Below, one piece after another: positions 36,638 through 50,600 of a stretch of 64,000 bases of DNA. Below the pieces are notes generated by a model. The model ran no database searches, was not told the origin of the DNA, and saw only the letters and a program-made list of their open reading frames with translations. The stretch is from Odontesthes bonariensis (taxonomy: Eukaryota > Chordata > Actinopteri > Atheriniformes > Atherinopsidae), in assembly GCF_027942865.1 (NCBI RefSeq), contig NC_134528.1, positions 11,560,086 through 11,624,085 on the forward strand, read 5' to 3'. How positions within the stretch are numbered: position 1 is the first letter of the stretch; the number at the start of each line of letters is the position of its first letter. The position numbers and the translations under genes were made by a program.

Positions 36638-37499
36638 AATTAGGTTAACTGACAACAGGTCAGTAACATGACTAAGAATAAAAAGAGCTCCTGAGAGAGG
36701 CAGAGTCTGTCACAAGTAAAGATGGATGGAGTTTCAGCTATCTGCAAGAAACTGCTTAGCATAAAGTCTTGAAAATGAACAGATTGAAAATAGATACATA
36801 TATTTACTAAGATCTTTATTTTATTATCATCGGTCAAGCGAACAAAGACAGCTTTAGAATTTTATCTTCCAGAAGACAAGATGGTTGCGTTACTTTAATG
36901 CAAAAGGGCCATCAATGGATTTAATATAATTCAAATATTTAAAGTGATTGCATGACAGACATGCAAAAATGAAGGAGAAATGCTTCACATTTATGCTACA
37001 TTAAACACAGCACAATGTCATTTTGATTTTCAGAAGCATTAGCTTCCAGCTGCTGCATGATGCTCACCAGCCTGGTCATTCATTAGCTTTTCTATAGCAC
37101 GGCTTGAAAGTCTTGTACTTTGTGGTTTGCGATCAAAGGGTCTATGCAAGGCCTGCTGTCATCAGCAGTTCCCTGACCTGTTGGGTGTGTCACACAGTTG
37201 TGAGGAGAGAAGGCAAGTCAGGTGGGAGATGCTGAGGAGGCCCATTATGCTTGCATCAGTCATTAACTTTCTTCATGGGCAGAAATGATTAACGAAGGAG
37301 ATGACCTAGTTGCTGGAGTTTATGTTGGTATGTTGCATGCTATCATTTTCTGATAACAAGCAGGACACAGATTTTGTTAGTTTCCTAAAGGGTCCCATGA
37401 ATTTCTTACAAACTCACCCAACAGCTGGTAAGACATTGGATTTAAAAGCACAAATGTCAATAGAAAACTTAGACAATCTGCAATTTTAGAGGAATTCAT

Positions 37500-38010
37500 C
37501 TTCTCTGAATCATCAAAATGATACAGTTTGACAGACACAAGATAGTATTTTCCATCAATAAGGTGATTCCCAAGGAGCTATTAGACAAAAGCTTGGCATA
37601 GTGTGCAGTGTATTTTAAAGAAACTGTAGAAATGGGGGGACAATCTATCTAAGACGATCTACTGCAGGTAAACAGTGTCTCAATGTGATTTCTTTAAGAG
37701 ACAGAAAAAAATCCAGCAAAGACTTGACACACAGGACCTGAGGGATGCATCTGGCCCTTGAGTAGATCCATTTATTGTTAACTAGAGCTGTTGAATGTTA
37801 AATGGTCTCCATTGAAGAAAAGGAAACAGGAAGAAAAAGCTGAGGTATGCCACAAGAACCTGGCTGAAAATCTGTGGAAACAGGTCTCATGGAGTGATGA
37901 ATCCTCCCTAGAGAACCTTGACATTACTGAAGCAGGGTGGGAACAAAAGGCAGCCAACAGCCAAAGAGGAGCTTTGGAATGTCCCTCAAGAAGCATTTGG
38001 GCAGTTGTTG
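37500..38010 (+). mobile_element. Degraded DNA transposon, probably Tc1/mariner-like
   Basis: Plus-strand fragments with stops include a KVIPKELLDKSLA-like block near 37560-37600, DLRDASGP near 37737-37760, and WKQVSWSDESSLENLDI at 37876-37926. The last is reminiscent of the WSDES motif before the second catalytic acid of Tc1-type transposases. The frame is broken in several places. Confidence 0.45.
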
Positions 38011-40117
38011 TGTCTAATCAAGAAGTCATAATTTTGAGCAGCTTTACATTTGTGGTGTGCATAAAATTTGAGTGAACAGAGGAACACCTGGAAAGCGTTT
38101 CAGAGACAGCTGCGATCAGAGACTATATTGCTATGATATCACTGTAGCCACAGAACTGAGAGGTTCTCTGTCTTTACTTTGATGTCAGCCACACATCGGT
38201 AAAGTTCAATGACCATCGCTTTTTAGTATTGCCCTCTTTGGTAGGTATCTACCAAAGGTATCTATCAACTCTTCCTTTGATGAAAACAATACAACTTTGA
38301 TGTTGCAGCTGGCAAAAGTCAGAGTGTGTACGCATGTGTCTGTTTAGGTAGGGAAAGGTTGGTGTCTTTCTTTGGGCGGTGATGAGACAACCAAGATAGT
38401 AGCTCAACATACATTTCGTTAGAGGTTTTCTGACTCAGCAGAGGGGCAAAATATCAAGGGTACCAATCAGCCAATCAGCAGGGCTTTTTACATAGCCTTT
38501 ATGCATATTACAAGCAGAATGTTTTCCAAAAAAAACGTGATGTCCCAGACTGTTGGACAGTAGACGCCAGCAGCAAATATCATGTAGGGTAATGTTTAAC
38601 AATGTTTTCCAGGATGACACTGACCACGTAACCATGTGTCCTATCTATCTGCATGCACCGTCAAAGAACAGCAGAGTGCGTGAATGTTGCTTAACATTAT
38701 CATTATTTCACACATATACACAAACGTGAACGCGTGTACATTGTTTACTGCTTGATATGTCAGAGTGCTGAGTTTGTCTCAATGAGGCCCTGACCGAAGC
38801 CTGCACCTGTGGACTCTGCACATGAGATAAGATTAAGTCTATTTCCTGGGATGCATGTACAAATATCAATTCATATGGATACACAGTAGTACAAATGCAT
38901 ACATTCTACATAGTACAGTATGAAGAGCAAGTTGATTAATAACTCAGCCGGTTGTAATTTTTCATACAGTACGCAGAGTTTTGTGGAGATTTGAGAATCA
39001 AGAGTAACCATGGCACTCATTACAAATGGCACATAATCAAGGCCTTCAATATACTAATGCAATAATGGTAGGGCTTATCTCCCAGTGTGTTGCGTACTGC
39101 CATGCCATATAACGGTTTTTATCAACTTTTAAAGCTGATATCTGTACAGCAAGTTGAGATGAAACAACTGTGCATTTGAAAGTATTCACTGTACAGTCTG
39201 AACATTCATATCCCTGTTTGTTCTCTTTGTTCTCTCAAATAGATAAGCACACAGCAGTAAAGATAAAGTCCGGCAAAGGTGCAAGACAAAAACAGCATGC
39301 AAAGGAAAAGGAGAGATTGTCTACATACTGAGAGTCAAGCTGCAGAAATGTTAGAATATAACGCAAACTGCAGAGATCTGTGATATCCTGGTTACTGGCC
39401 ATACAAAAACGTAATTCCATACGATTGGTGCTGTGGCTAAGAAATGTGAAATATGTGCTCACATTTCTTTAATGTGAGCTTCGTGTCCTTATAAGTGTTG
39501 CATCAATTAAGTTTGAGGAAAACAGTGCTCAAAATCCTGGACAACCTCCCCTTTTCCATTCTGACAGCAATCTCAGATCAATAAAGATTTTCACACTGGA
39601 ACATGCTTTTCAACACACAGTCAAAAACAAGCTTTATATTCTTTGTTTTGTACAGGTCCCTAATCACAGAGCTGTACCCCCAAATCCACCGTCTCTGTGA
39701 TAAGTTTTCATTTTTGATCATTTCTTATGTCTTATTTTGCCTTTTGTGTTAATTTTCCATCCAATTGGGTTGTTTTATGTCACATTTTGGTCACTTTGTG
39801 CCTGGCGTTGGTCATTTTATATCTTCTCAGAGTTGTTTTATGACTTCAGCGGAGTCATTCTGCATCTTTGTGATCACTTAAGGACTCTCGATGATCTTTT
39901 TTTGCTGGCATTTAGTCTCTTTGTGATAATTTTGCATCCATTCATACAAGTCTGTTTTGTGTGCTATGTGTGTTCCTCAGATAAACTGTATATTCAATTT
40001 CTAGAATAGGTTGGGCAGTGCTTGGAAGGCCTTTTCAATACTGACAAGTTCTGAGATTTTAGTGTATATTTTTTATTAATTCAATTAATGGGAATATCAA
40101 TTCCCATACAAATGTAT

Positions 40118-40232
40118 GATGGTATTAGCACCATCGCCTCACAAGAAGAGGGTTCCTGGTACAAATCCCGGCTGGGGCCTTTCTGTGTAGAGTTTGCATT
40201 GTCCCCAGGAGTGAGTGTGCATGGTTATTTGG
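40118..40232 (+). repeat. tRNA-like SINE fragment
   Basis: TTAGCACCATCGCCTCACAA, then GGTTCCTGGTACAAATCCCG, then GCTGGGGCCTTTCTGTGTAG and GAGTTTGCATTGTCCCC match a very common teleost SINE, including a B-box-like ACAAATCCC. Confidence 0.65.
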
Positions 40233-42139
40233 ACTACTCTATCAGCAAAAACTAATTATAACTTTTGACAGCACAGCCATTGGATTATCCAATAAACCTA
40301 ACACTTTGTTTCTGGAGTGATTATTCTTTTAAAGCTATAAGTATCTTGAAGGATATTCTTTTGATTTATTAAAAAAAATTCAGAACATTTTGTCTTTATT
40401 TCTTTTACTATACAGTTTGGAGGAAAAACGTCCATTGAGTCTCTAAAGAGACACGGAGAAAAATAAAGTAATAGAATAAAAATTAGGACATTAATTATGC
40501 AAAATCCTACATTCATTTCTCTCAAAGTAAACTATCTTTTATTCTCCAGCATCCCATCAAGGGCTCAGATGCTTCCAAAGGTTTCAGGAGTGAGACAAAA
40601 ATGTCTACAATCTAACACAAAAGCAGCTTCGGCACAAGACCACCTTGCATAAAACTTCGGCCAATATTTGCGTGATTTTTTTTGTTTGTTTCTTATTTAT
40701 CATTTTTAGGTTTCTTTTTATGTTTATCTCGTGTTTTTTTTCTTCAGTATTTGCTGCTGTAATGGTGCTACTTCTTAACATTAGATTTTCAGAAGAAAGT
40801 AAAAAAAGTAAAAAGCACTGTACAAAGAGCAAAAGCCTGTTTTTCTGTGATGTTAATCAGTTAAAGAACTTTGAACATGGACTTTTGGAACCGATATCTG
40901 TTAAGTTCAGCTCAGGTGTTTCTCATCATTATCATGTCAAAAAAGACCAGTTAGAGAAACTTTTAATAACTGGGTGGAAATAACCACGTGAAGGACGAGA
41001 ACTTTAGTGCCTTGGATTATTAGAGCAATATATTTTCAATCACCACACCGGTGCACCAGTTTCCAGCTTGTGTGCTCCCGTTCATCTTTTATTCGTCCCT
41101 TTCGCTTTCTGTTTTCCTCATTGCACTGACACCCTTTGATTTATCAGGGCCTGTGTCAAAGGGTGGACACTGCCGAATCATTGGCTGACAGCCTGACAAC
41201 TCCCACCCAATCATAGGGGTGTGACCAGGGGAGGAGTGCAGGGTAAGAGGGGGTATGTGAGTTGAAGTAAACAAGGGCCTGTTCAGCTGAGTCACATGGT
41301 GCTTTAAATGGAACAGAAAGTGTCTGTTGGATAATGTGGTTAAAGTTCTGTTTCTGCCCATGTTCGTTCCTTTTCTTTTTTAATTTCAGACCATCAAGCA
41401 ATCACTACTGCAGCCATTTAAATCCACTTTATAGTATATTGCACAGACATGGTTGAACTAAAGTGATCAGGCCTCTTAAACAACATGAAAGGTCACACAC
41501 TCCCCAGTCGCTGAGGTCATCCTGAGAATGAGCTTCAGTATCAAGATTTACTGGTTTTGCAGAGGGATAGAGGTAAATGATAAAGAATCTTTTTAAGAGA
41601 GAAGTAGGTTGAGGAGTTAATGTTAAACATGCGCTAGCTTCACTGTGAATAATCACTAGAGATCAAAGTTCAAATAATCTCTGAGAAGGATAAACATTTC
41701 CAGGTAATTAGACCCCAATACAGTTGTCTTACACATACTGCCAGGGCCTTGATAATGATAGAAGCAGCCTCAGATGGACTGTACGGCACATTTGTTTTTA
41801 CAGAGTTTGGTGTGGCTTTAATACATTTCACCCCACTTCATCCCTTACTTGTGACCAACCCTCAATTAATCAACTAAGAGCCCCATGTGCCAGAGGACCA
41901 CACCTCCATTATTATTCAGAACTTTTGTGTGGAAGGGTTCCTCCATATCAAATTTTTTGCCTAATCCTGATATGGGATTTCATCCCTAAAAACACAGCAG
42001 TTATAGTAGATCTATACTTCATTACAGACTAAAGCTCAAAGATTTAAAAAAAAAGAGATAAAGACAAAGAAAAGGCATTTTTGGTTCTATAGTTCTTGAC
42101 ACTCTATGGTATTATGTTTTTCTGTTCTACTCTACACAG

Positions 42140-42400
42140 TATAAATAGTAAGGAGCTGCCAGAGGACAGCACTTCCTCACACTAAAGACCACAAGAGGAT
42201 CTGCATAACTAAAACGGTTCGCCAGCAACTTACCAACCATGCAGATAGTTTCACAAACTGAACAAATCACCAATACAAACTTTAAAAAGAAGCCCTGGCA
42301 CAACCTCCCTTGTCTGACATTGTTACCGACCTCAAATGGAGCTCAGAAGATATCGCCTCGTTTAATTTGTATGGTTTGGTTGTTTGTTTCACAAAGCTAG
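42140..42400 (+). other. TATA box followed by a short open frame (candidate small gene)
   Basis: TATAAATA at 42140-42147 has good TATA-box form. The first downstream ATG, at 42239, opens a frame that starts MQIVSQTEQITN, continues KKKPWHNLPC and stops about 53 codons later. I do not recognise the protein. A GT at about 42370 could be a donor extending it. This is a weak candidate; chance occurrence in AT-rich DNA is possible. Confidence 0.25.
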
Positions 42401-42609
42401 TATTCTTATGATACATCTTTGACTCAATTGAACAAATATATTTATATGGTTAACACAATAAATTATTTTAGATGCTTCAATAAAACAACTTTTTATTTCT
42501 GTAGATGTTTACAGTTTTATACCTAATAACATGTATGTGCACGTAGCAACCAAACTGGTTATCTGTAGAAATAATAAGTGAATTATACAGCCAGAGTCGC
42601 TCAACTTAC

Positions 42610-42663
42610 CTCTTTAGACTTCCCCTCTTCTAAGTGCTCCTTGGAAGAAGTCGTGTCTGACAT
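42610..42663 (-). CDS. Candidate first coding exon of an unrecognised gene
   Basis: On the minus strand an ATG starts MSDTTSSKEHLEEGKSKE, and the frame runs straight into a good donor (GTAAGT) after exactly 18 codons. The charged, low-hydrophobicity start looks protein-like. In human, TMEM247 lies just downstream of EPAS1 in the same orientation, so a gene here would be plausible, but the sequence is too short to identify and no second exon was found. Confidence 0.25.
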
Positions 42664-43952
42664 TTCCACTCTGCTCAACCATGTAAAGGATGCTAATTTC
42701 AGTAACTACAGTTAAACACTAGATGGTGCAACTAGGTCAGTCCAACATGCTACTGTCTGGCTGCATAGGTGAGAGAAGATGATAGAAATCAAAGGAAGCC
42801 CTTTGCTTTAATGCCACGATGAGCTTCCAAAAAGTTGATACACATATTTTGGAGAACTAATAATGGATTCATTAGTACTGAATGTTATGCTGGATCATTA
42901 GAAATCTGACATCAACTGGTAAAGGATCGTTAGTAAATACATTTAAACATAGTGTATAATTTAAATTTCAAATCTCTACTTTTTTTTCTTTTTTTTTTTT
43001 ATAGTTTTGTACCATCTTGACACAAGGGTACAATTTGCAGAATCAACGCATTGTTTTTAAAGTGATTGCTTTCACCACTGTGGAGATAAGGAAAGGGTGA
43101 AAAGTTATCTCAGACAATCAAGAGCAAATAGAACTCAAGCGTTTTCTATCGGCAGATTATCCAACCCAGCCTCAGGGCGCGTATGATAGTGACGTTGGTC
43201 CACAGCACAAAACGTTTGCTTCACAAAATCCATTTTCATTTAGGGGAGCTTATGTGATGATGTATAAGTTCAACGTCCGCCTCGCATTCTCTCTGCCTGA
43301 TGAGTTTGTTTCATTGAACACTGGATTTGCCCACTTATAAGGACGCCCAGTCTGATTTTCCTACAAGAGACCACAGGATCGAGATCCAGCTGATGTTTTC
43401 AACAGCCCTTTCCTCGTTATTTATTACTTGTGAAAGCTTAGGGGAAAAACTGATTAACGTGATTAGGTTTAGATGTTTCTGAATACATGTTGTGTTCAAC
43501 TGTTTGAAAGATAGAAATGTTTAGTGCTGAGATAGTCTAATATTCAGGCATCACCATTACAATAATAAACAAATAATAAAATTAGGACACAAGCATGTTT
43601 CAGGCAGGTACGAACACAGCTTAACATTTACTTGTAAGAGAGGGCGGCCAAGTCTGTGACTGTTCTGCTGAGTAGTTAAATGTGGTTTTCACCTCACTTG
43701 GCTCAGTAAAATTTGACCATGTTGCGAAGTATCACAGTGAGCAGAGAAGGAGCCGAAGAGTGGGGGAGAAGACTGACATTTAATGCCAAGAGCCACAATG
43801 TATGTTTGGTATGAGGTCACATAGCAAAATTTGATATTGTGAGTCCGTAATTCCTCATTTTCTTACAGTGATTATAGTCCGTCTGCATTTTGCTTTTCCA
43901 TTTTGATTCAGTTTTACACCAGTCAAGTCAGTTGAACTGAAACTTAAAATGC

Positions 43953-44046
<94 letters not shown>
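43953..44046. repeat. Long (TG)n microsatellite
   Basis: About 94 bases of nearly pure TG with one TTT interruption lie downstream of the HIF-like gene. Confidence 0.95.
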
Positions 44047-44049
<3 letters not shown>

Positions 44050-44462
44050 TCGCACTTAGAAACCGAGAGGTAAAAAGTTGATAAAGTTCCCACGAGAACT
44101 TTCCTATCGAATGTCTCTATTCAGGAAGCTGCGGCTTTGACTTGCGACTACTCACATCTCCTCATCAGCACAGAGCACATCACTCTGTGTGAACCCTATA
44201 TGTACTACGCGTGTCAGGTGGCCCAGAAGGAAACCCCATAGGAAGTACGGTAAGGCTCAGAGAGGTCATGAAAAAGTCAAACAACCTGCTCACATAAACA
44301 TATTTCACTACACCCGTCAACTGTCTGTCAACCACAGTCTACACAAAAAAAAGTTCTAGTTTTCTCTTTAGAAGACAGAAGTGCTACTGCAAAGATTATG
44401 CAACTGTGTGACACAACTGAGAAATGATGGGCTACTGTGTCTACCTGAAATATCACTGAACT

Positions 44463-44468
44463 TTTATT
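44463..44468 (-). terminator. Candidate polyadenylation signal of the HIF-like gene
   Basis: TTTATT on the plus strand is AATAAA on the minus strand, about 185 bases beyond the TGA stop. This supports the transcript ending shortly after the truncated frame. Confidence 0.45.
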
Positions 44469-44649
44469 ACAACATGTCTCTAATCTGCAGTTCAAATAAT
44501 TGCAGCTGTAAGAGGAACACACAATAATCCACTTTGACTGAGAAAGTTCACATTTAATGAGAGTTAGATAAACTAGCAAAATATTAGAAATTTACTGAAA
44601 CAGGAAGAGCAGATTGCTGTTCTTTAGTTGGGTTCTGCAGACTCTGCTT

Positions 44650-47600
44650 TCAGCACAGGTATCTGTTGACAGTCTGGTCCAAGGAGAGCTGCAGAGACGG
44701 CTCCTCCACTCCACTGCGACACGGGCACATAAAGCACACAGCATTAAACATTTGTAAAAGATGATACTCTAGAAACAACTAAAACCTGCTTTATTTGCAA
44801 AATTTCCACTGAAAAGCACCAAAACTGCATGCAACACGCATCTTATGCATGTTTGAGTGTGTTAAATGTAACACAGTCATTCTACAATGCTTTCTATCAG
44901 TCAAAAGAAGTATAGTAAAGCCAAAACCAATTTCTAAACTAATTTGGGCTATATATTAATTTTGATGGATATTCTCGTACTTTTTTCCACTAAAACTAAT
45001 CAAGTTTGATCAAAAATACTTAAACTATAATGAAACTAATCTTTACTTACAGCCCTGAAACAAATACTTGAGTGCTATAAATCGCAGCATATCAAGATCA
45101 ACTTCAACTTGCCTATCTGTGGTCCAGAATTTTTTATTTATAGTCAAAGTTACAATTTCACATTAATGAGCAAGCAACAGAAACTGGCTTTTGAAAACCG
45201 TCTTGTTAGAGATTATTCCAGGTCAATTAAAATCCAGTCGAACAGCAAAAGCGAAGAATATTAAAAAAAGATTTTTTCAAATTGAATTGGGTTCTTTTTT
45301 TGTGTTAGGCACGTTATTTAGAGTGAAAGTAAGGGGATTTAAGAGGAATTTTCAGGAAGTACTGAATGTCCATGGCTATTTTTCTACATTTCCAACTAGC
45401 AAAGGTAAAAAAAAAACAGAGTCAGTAACAGCCGCAAAACTGTAACAGTTAAATGACTATAGCTTTTTGGACAAGAGACACTTTTGAAACACACAGAGAT
45501 CTATTGTCCCGATCACCATGACGGAGAGAGATTTCACAATGTGTCATGAAACATTGATATTACTAAACCAGTGAAAAAATGCAACTGAAACAAAAGGGTG
45601 ATTTATGACTTCAGCCAGTCGAGTATCATTAGTGTTGTACAGTTCTAAATGTTCAAAACATTTTTCTTGCAGATTTGTCGTATTAGTGCAGTTTTAACTA
45701 TCTGCAAAAAGCTTCTCGTGGAAAACTGACGTGAAATGATGCACGCACCTGAGGACATAAGTAACGCAGAGGATGCAGAGCGGCTGGTTAGAGCTGTGCC
45801 TGGACCTGGGAGTTCGGATACTGGGGATGACAGCACTGTGACTCTCCACCCAAACATAACCGCCCCCTCTCACCAGCATCCTGTACTGACCGCTGACTGA
45901 CTGACTCTTCAAACACACTGCAGAGACAGGTGTAAAAGTCACAGGCGTGAACTGTGACAATGTGTGCAGTTTGTGAGCGTGTGGGTGCGTTGGCGCTTAC
46001 AGTTGAGATGATTTTTGTTCAAACAGTTTGTGTCCAAAGTGTGACAGAGATCGTAGATGGAACGGCCCAGCAGCTCCTCAGGCCTGTAACCTAAAAGAGA
46101 AGTGACTCTGCACAAGCAAGAAAACATGCAGAAGAAGAAGAAGAAGCATTTGAGCATTAACAAAGCTCACGTTTGACTATTTTCAGGAAGTTGACAAGAA
46201 CATAGGCAGCAAACCAAACCAGTTTATGGTTCACTGATACACGCACTCATAGCTCTCAACTTAAGTTGAGAAAGCCTCTCTAAATCTTTGTCACACAAAA
46301 TGAACAAAACAAAATGCAGTTTCACAAAGTCTTGTACTTTCTTTAAACGGAAATAGACATATTTGGTATCTTTAGGAGGTCCTAAGTGTCGGTTTGAATG
46401 ACGCTTGGCTGCACAGTATGAGCCTAGTGTAACAGATTATGCTCTGTAGAGGTTTTGTGTTCCAAACATAGATTGTCTACAACTCTATTTGTTTAGAACT
46501 GTCCTACATCATATTGAGTTATTATTTACTCAATTAACTATAAAACCACACCACAGCATATTCAACTTTTCAAAAGTATCTAAATCACACTTTTTTAAAG
46601 CATGAATGTGGAGCCTTGACACTCCCGCTGTACACCGCTACGCTGCTACAACAATGGTGACTTGTTGACCAGAATTGTGAATTCTGGTCCAGAACAGTTG
46701 ATGTATGACGTGAAATACGTTTTATTTGAATGTTTTCATCCTTTTTTCTGTTCCATTAAGTATGGCTCTGCGTTAAAAACAGGAATACAGGAATAATGAA
46801 GTCCCGAAAAATACCATGAGTACAAATAGATAAAAGGATTGACCCACTCGATCTCCATTTAATTGGGACAGTATGTATTTTCACCATATTTATTCAACAA
46901 TTCTTTGTTACTGAATATGTGTATCTTTTAATCTTTGTGTACACATATTGGTTTATTCATCAAGAAACATTTTTATTTAATGACTTTTTGTATTCCTGTG
47001 TAAACAAAGTGGGTGGTGCTCACCTCAGATGTTAACAGAAAGCTTAGGAGGGTGGGATTGTTGCGGCTCTACTTCAAACTGTTAAAATAGCTACTTTGTT
47101 AAAGAATTGTTTGTTTGAAGTGCTCTTTGGGTGGGGGAAAATAAACCTGAATGTGAAAAAAAACTCTAAGGCGCTCTCGTTTGGTGAAATCATTTAAAGT
47201 GCCTTTATTTTCAGGGCATACTCACAGTGACTTCTAAAACACTATTCTCCAAGCTGAGAATTCCTGTTGGTTGAATTCCACTAGGAAAGGACCTTGAACT
47301 CCATTAAATCGGTCTGACTTCTTGAAAAAGGCTAAGCCAAAACACGATGGTGTTTCAGAAGTCATTATGACTGTGCCTTTAAAAGTAAAGGCCTTTGAAA
47401 TGTTTTTTTTATTATAAAGAGACTGCCTTGGAGTTTTTTGACATTCTCGCTACAGCATTAGTCTTAGTTTTCCATAGGCCATTTATCTATAAGTCGAGGA
47501 CCATCATTCATTCAGTTTTTGTCAGGCATAGTGTGGAGTTAGGACTGAACACCTATTAACAAACCCCTGCAGAAATGTTGAAATAAATAAATGCATCAAT

Positions 47601-50600
47601 GCATAGAAAATAATCCATCCATCCATCCATCCACTGCTACATATCCAGAAGCAGGTTGCAGGGACAGCAGATCCCCAAACCTCCGTCTCACCATCCACAT
47701 CATCCAGCTCTTTTCCGAGGGGACGCTGAGGCATTCCCAAGCCAGCCGAGACATATAATGTGTGTATTTATAGAGTCACAGCAGACCCAAGATTCCCCAA
47801 GCGTAGAAATAAATAGAAGAAGTGCAAAAACAATGCAGTGACGTTTAAAGAGAGACGTGTGAGACGCCTCGATCTAGTTGACACGCTCTCAGATGGTTCA
47901 CGCAGCCGTCTACGTTACTTTTTTTTTTAAACCAGGGTTTACAAATGATTGTTTTGATCTCGTGGAGAATTACAGAAAAAAGAAAGTGAAGAAAATTTCC
48001 GTCGTCCACATTGTTAACTTTGTTCTAAGTGAGATAACTATTTACAAAACGAACATGAAGCGCTGTTAAACAGGATGCGAAACTGGCTAGACTAGACTTT
48101 TGAAACCACAGGAATCGCCCCCCCTGGCCAACAGACAGAACGCAGATTTAGAGACTTCCTAAATATAATGCATGAAGATCCTATACTGTGAACAGTGTCT
48201 TTTTCTATTCCTAAAATGTGTGCATATATTCATTTGTGCACATGATAGCTTTCATCTTCCATTCCACAGAAAATTCAGCTTATTCACAAGTTCAAGTAAC
48301 GCAGGAATGGAGGAGCTCACGTGTGTATACGCACCTCTGGTCACAGTATGTGAACCTCATGTCCATGCTGTGCTGGCTTGTGAATGTGTGTGTGTTGAGG
48401 AGTGTGTGTGAGAGGGGCAGAGGCCGGCAGGTCAGGAGTACACAGGAAACCGAAGACGAGGCCACACACATCTTCGCTCTGCCCTGACAGTGCAGGACCT
48501 GAAGTCACAGATCCCAGAACCAAAACATTAAAAAACTTCACCGGAATCTTTTTTGACACTAATGATGTTTTGAGGGGCAGAAATGTTTCAGTTTAAAGTT
48601 GCATTGTTTCTCTTCAACCTTCCAGGTCGCAGACTTGAGGCTGGTGCTCCTCCCTCTGTGCGTCAGAGCGCTTTTTATCCTCAAGACAAAGTCCCTCTTC
48701 TGACTGCAACAAACTTCTAGAAAAAGAAAAACAAGACATTTACTGAGCTACATGGATGAACCTGTGAAAATCTGCAAAAACAGAACACACAGACCGCTCA
48801 ACCGAACTCCCCTGAGTGTTAACACACACACACACCTGCAGTCAGACGCAGATTATTTCGGATTTCCTCATGATCACAGGGGTGTGTATACTCAAAGATA
48901 TTGTGCCCCATCAACTCCGTCTGTCAGAAAACAACGAGCAAATTTATCTTTAAATCCTGAAACATTATTCTTATACTGACTGCATGAGTTTAGTCTCACC
49001 TGTGTCAAGCCCATGTATTTGCTGACATTATCTGACAGGAAGATCATGTCTCCCTCAGTGGACAAGACCATCAGAAATCCCTCCAGAATCCTCAGGTACA
49101 TGTTTGACTCCTCCGACAACATGAGTTCCTTTGTCTCTTTCTCCTCCTTATCCAATCGTCCATTTCTATTCAGTTCCTTGGCCCCTTCCACCCCTGGTAG
49201 ATATGTGTGCCTTGTCCCTGCATTTGTCCCAGAAGTTTCTAAAACAGAGAAACGTCGGATTATCTCCAAAAAACAGAGTTTCTTGCTTGAGAAACTTTTC
49301 TATTCCATATTTTGTTTGTAGTGTTTGTAGGAACTATAAATACAGGAGAACAAAAGGCTGTGGTGTGTTTTTATAATCACTGCTCGCATTGCCTGTTGCA
49401 GGTGTTATAAAGGATTTCCTAAGTGAAACTACCAGTTAGGCACCATTGTTTTCAGAAGAAAAAATACCATTTTAAAGTGTATTTTTACATGTCTGGACTT
49501 ATTCTAAATAAACACGTTGGGCGGAAATAAGAATTCATGTATGAATTGCTCCAGAACCTTTGGAGGGTTCATTGTGCAGTTTTTAAATAATTTTTAGGGC
49601 AGGAGAGTTTTTTTTTTTTTTTTACATCTGTGATCTGTAAAACTAACTCATCTTCATAATGTATTGATTAGACATAGCAAGAGCACATGCACAGACACAT
49701 TAAAAAGGCGTTCAGTGGAAATTTCATGACTGCATTTGTCTTACATGAAGACATTGGGTCCTACGCATTCTGAGATTTTTCAGGTGCCAAATCTATAAAA
49801 AAAAAAATGTTTTGAGCAAAAAATGAAGCAAGTGAAAGTGAGAAAGTGCTGCCACAGCATATGTTACATATGTTTTATATGTTTTACATTTAAATGCACC
49901 TTTTACCAACATCTGCCCGATTCTGAAACATACTACTTTTCCTACTTTTTAATCTCCTGATCTAGTTTGTTGAAAGTACAAATAACCAGAGATGGTGTTG
50001 CTGATCTCTTTTTAACAGGTACGACGTCTGTTTTCTTACCTTTGAGCAGCGTGTGCATGCGTATGTAGCTGAGGGTGAGGCGGATGATAGAGGGTTTGTC
50101 CATGTGAGTTTGGACAGAGGGCTGCAGTGGCAAGAGACGAGATAAATCTCCAAACACGTCAGACTCTACTCGCCGTCTCCGTCTGGCTGCCTCACGGCTG
50201 ATGGCTCTACGGAGAGCAGAAGTCAGGAAAAAGAAAAAAACGACAGTAACTTAACAGAAATAACTGAAATAACAAATGCACTGTACACTATCAATCTTTT
50301 AACTTGAGATTTATCTACATTCATGTGATGAAATTACAATGAGCACTTTAGAGGTGAATTTACTTCAAAGCACACCTACAACGTAATGATACTTCGCAGA
50401 AGTGTTTTCACTTTGTCAGAACTTTAGACTATTTTAGACGATAATATTTATCTCTTCCAGTGCACCTTTGCCTTGTACTGTTGTTACTTTGCAGATTTGG
50501 ATTAAGTTGTTGGTTAGATGGGACCTAAAACTGCAAAAACACCATGAGTGCATGGTGGTTGGGGGGAAAAATAGCTATTTAAGTACTTAACTTTTAATGT

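Larger units (their letters stand above)
35861..44462. other. Gene-poor interval between glud1 and the HIF-like gene
   Basis: About 8.6 kb hold transposon and SINE fragments and two weak candidates: a TATA-led short frame at 42140-42400 and an orphan first exon at 42610-42663. No HIF oxygen-degradation or transactivation motif and no intact conserved gene was recognised in this interval on either strand. Confidence 0.5.

Noticed and set aside
37285-37432. Two exon-like blocks with good donors (NEGDDLVAGVYV and DTDFVSFLKGPMNF)
   Set aside because: They adjoin a degraded DNA transposon, do not join to a recognisable protein, and have poor acceptors.
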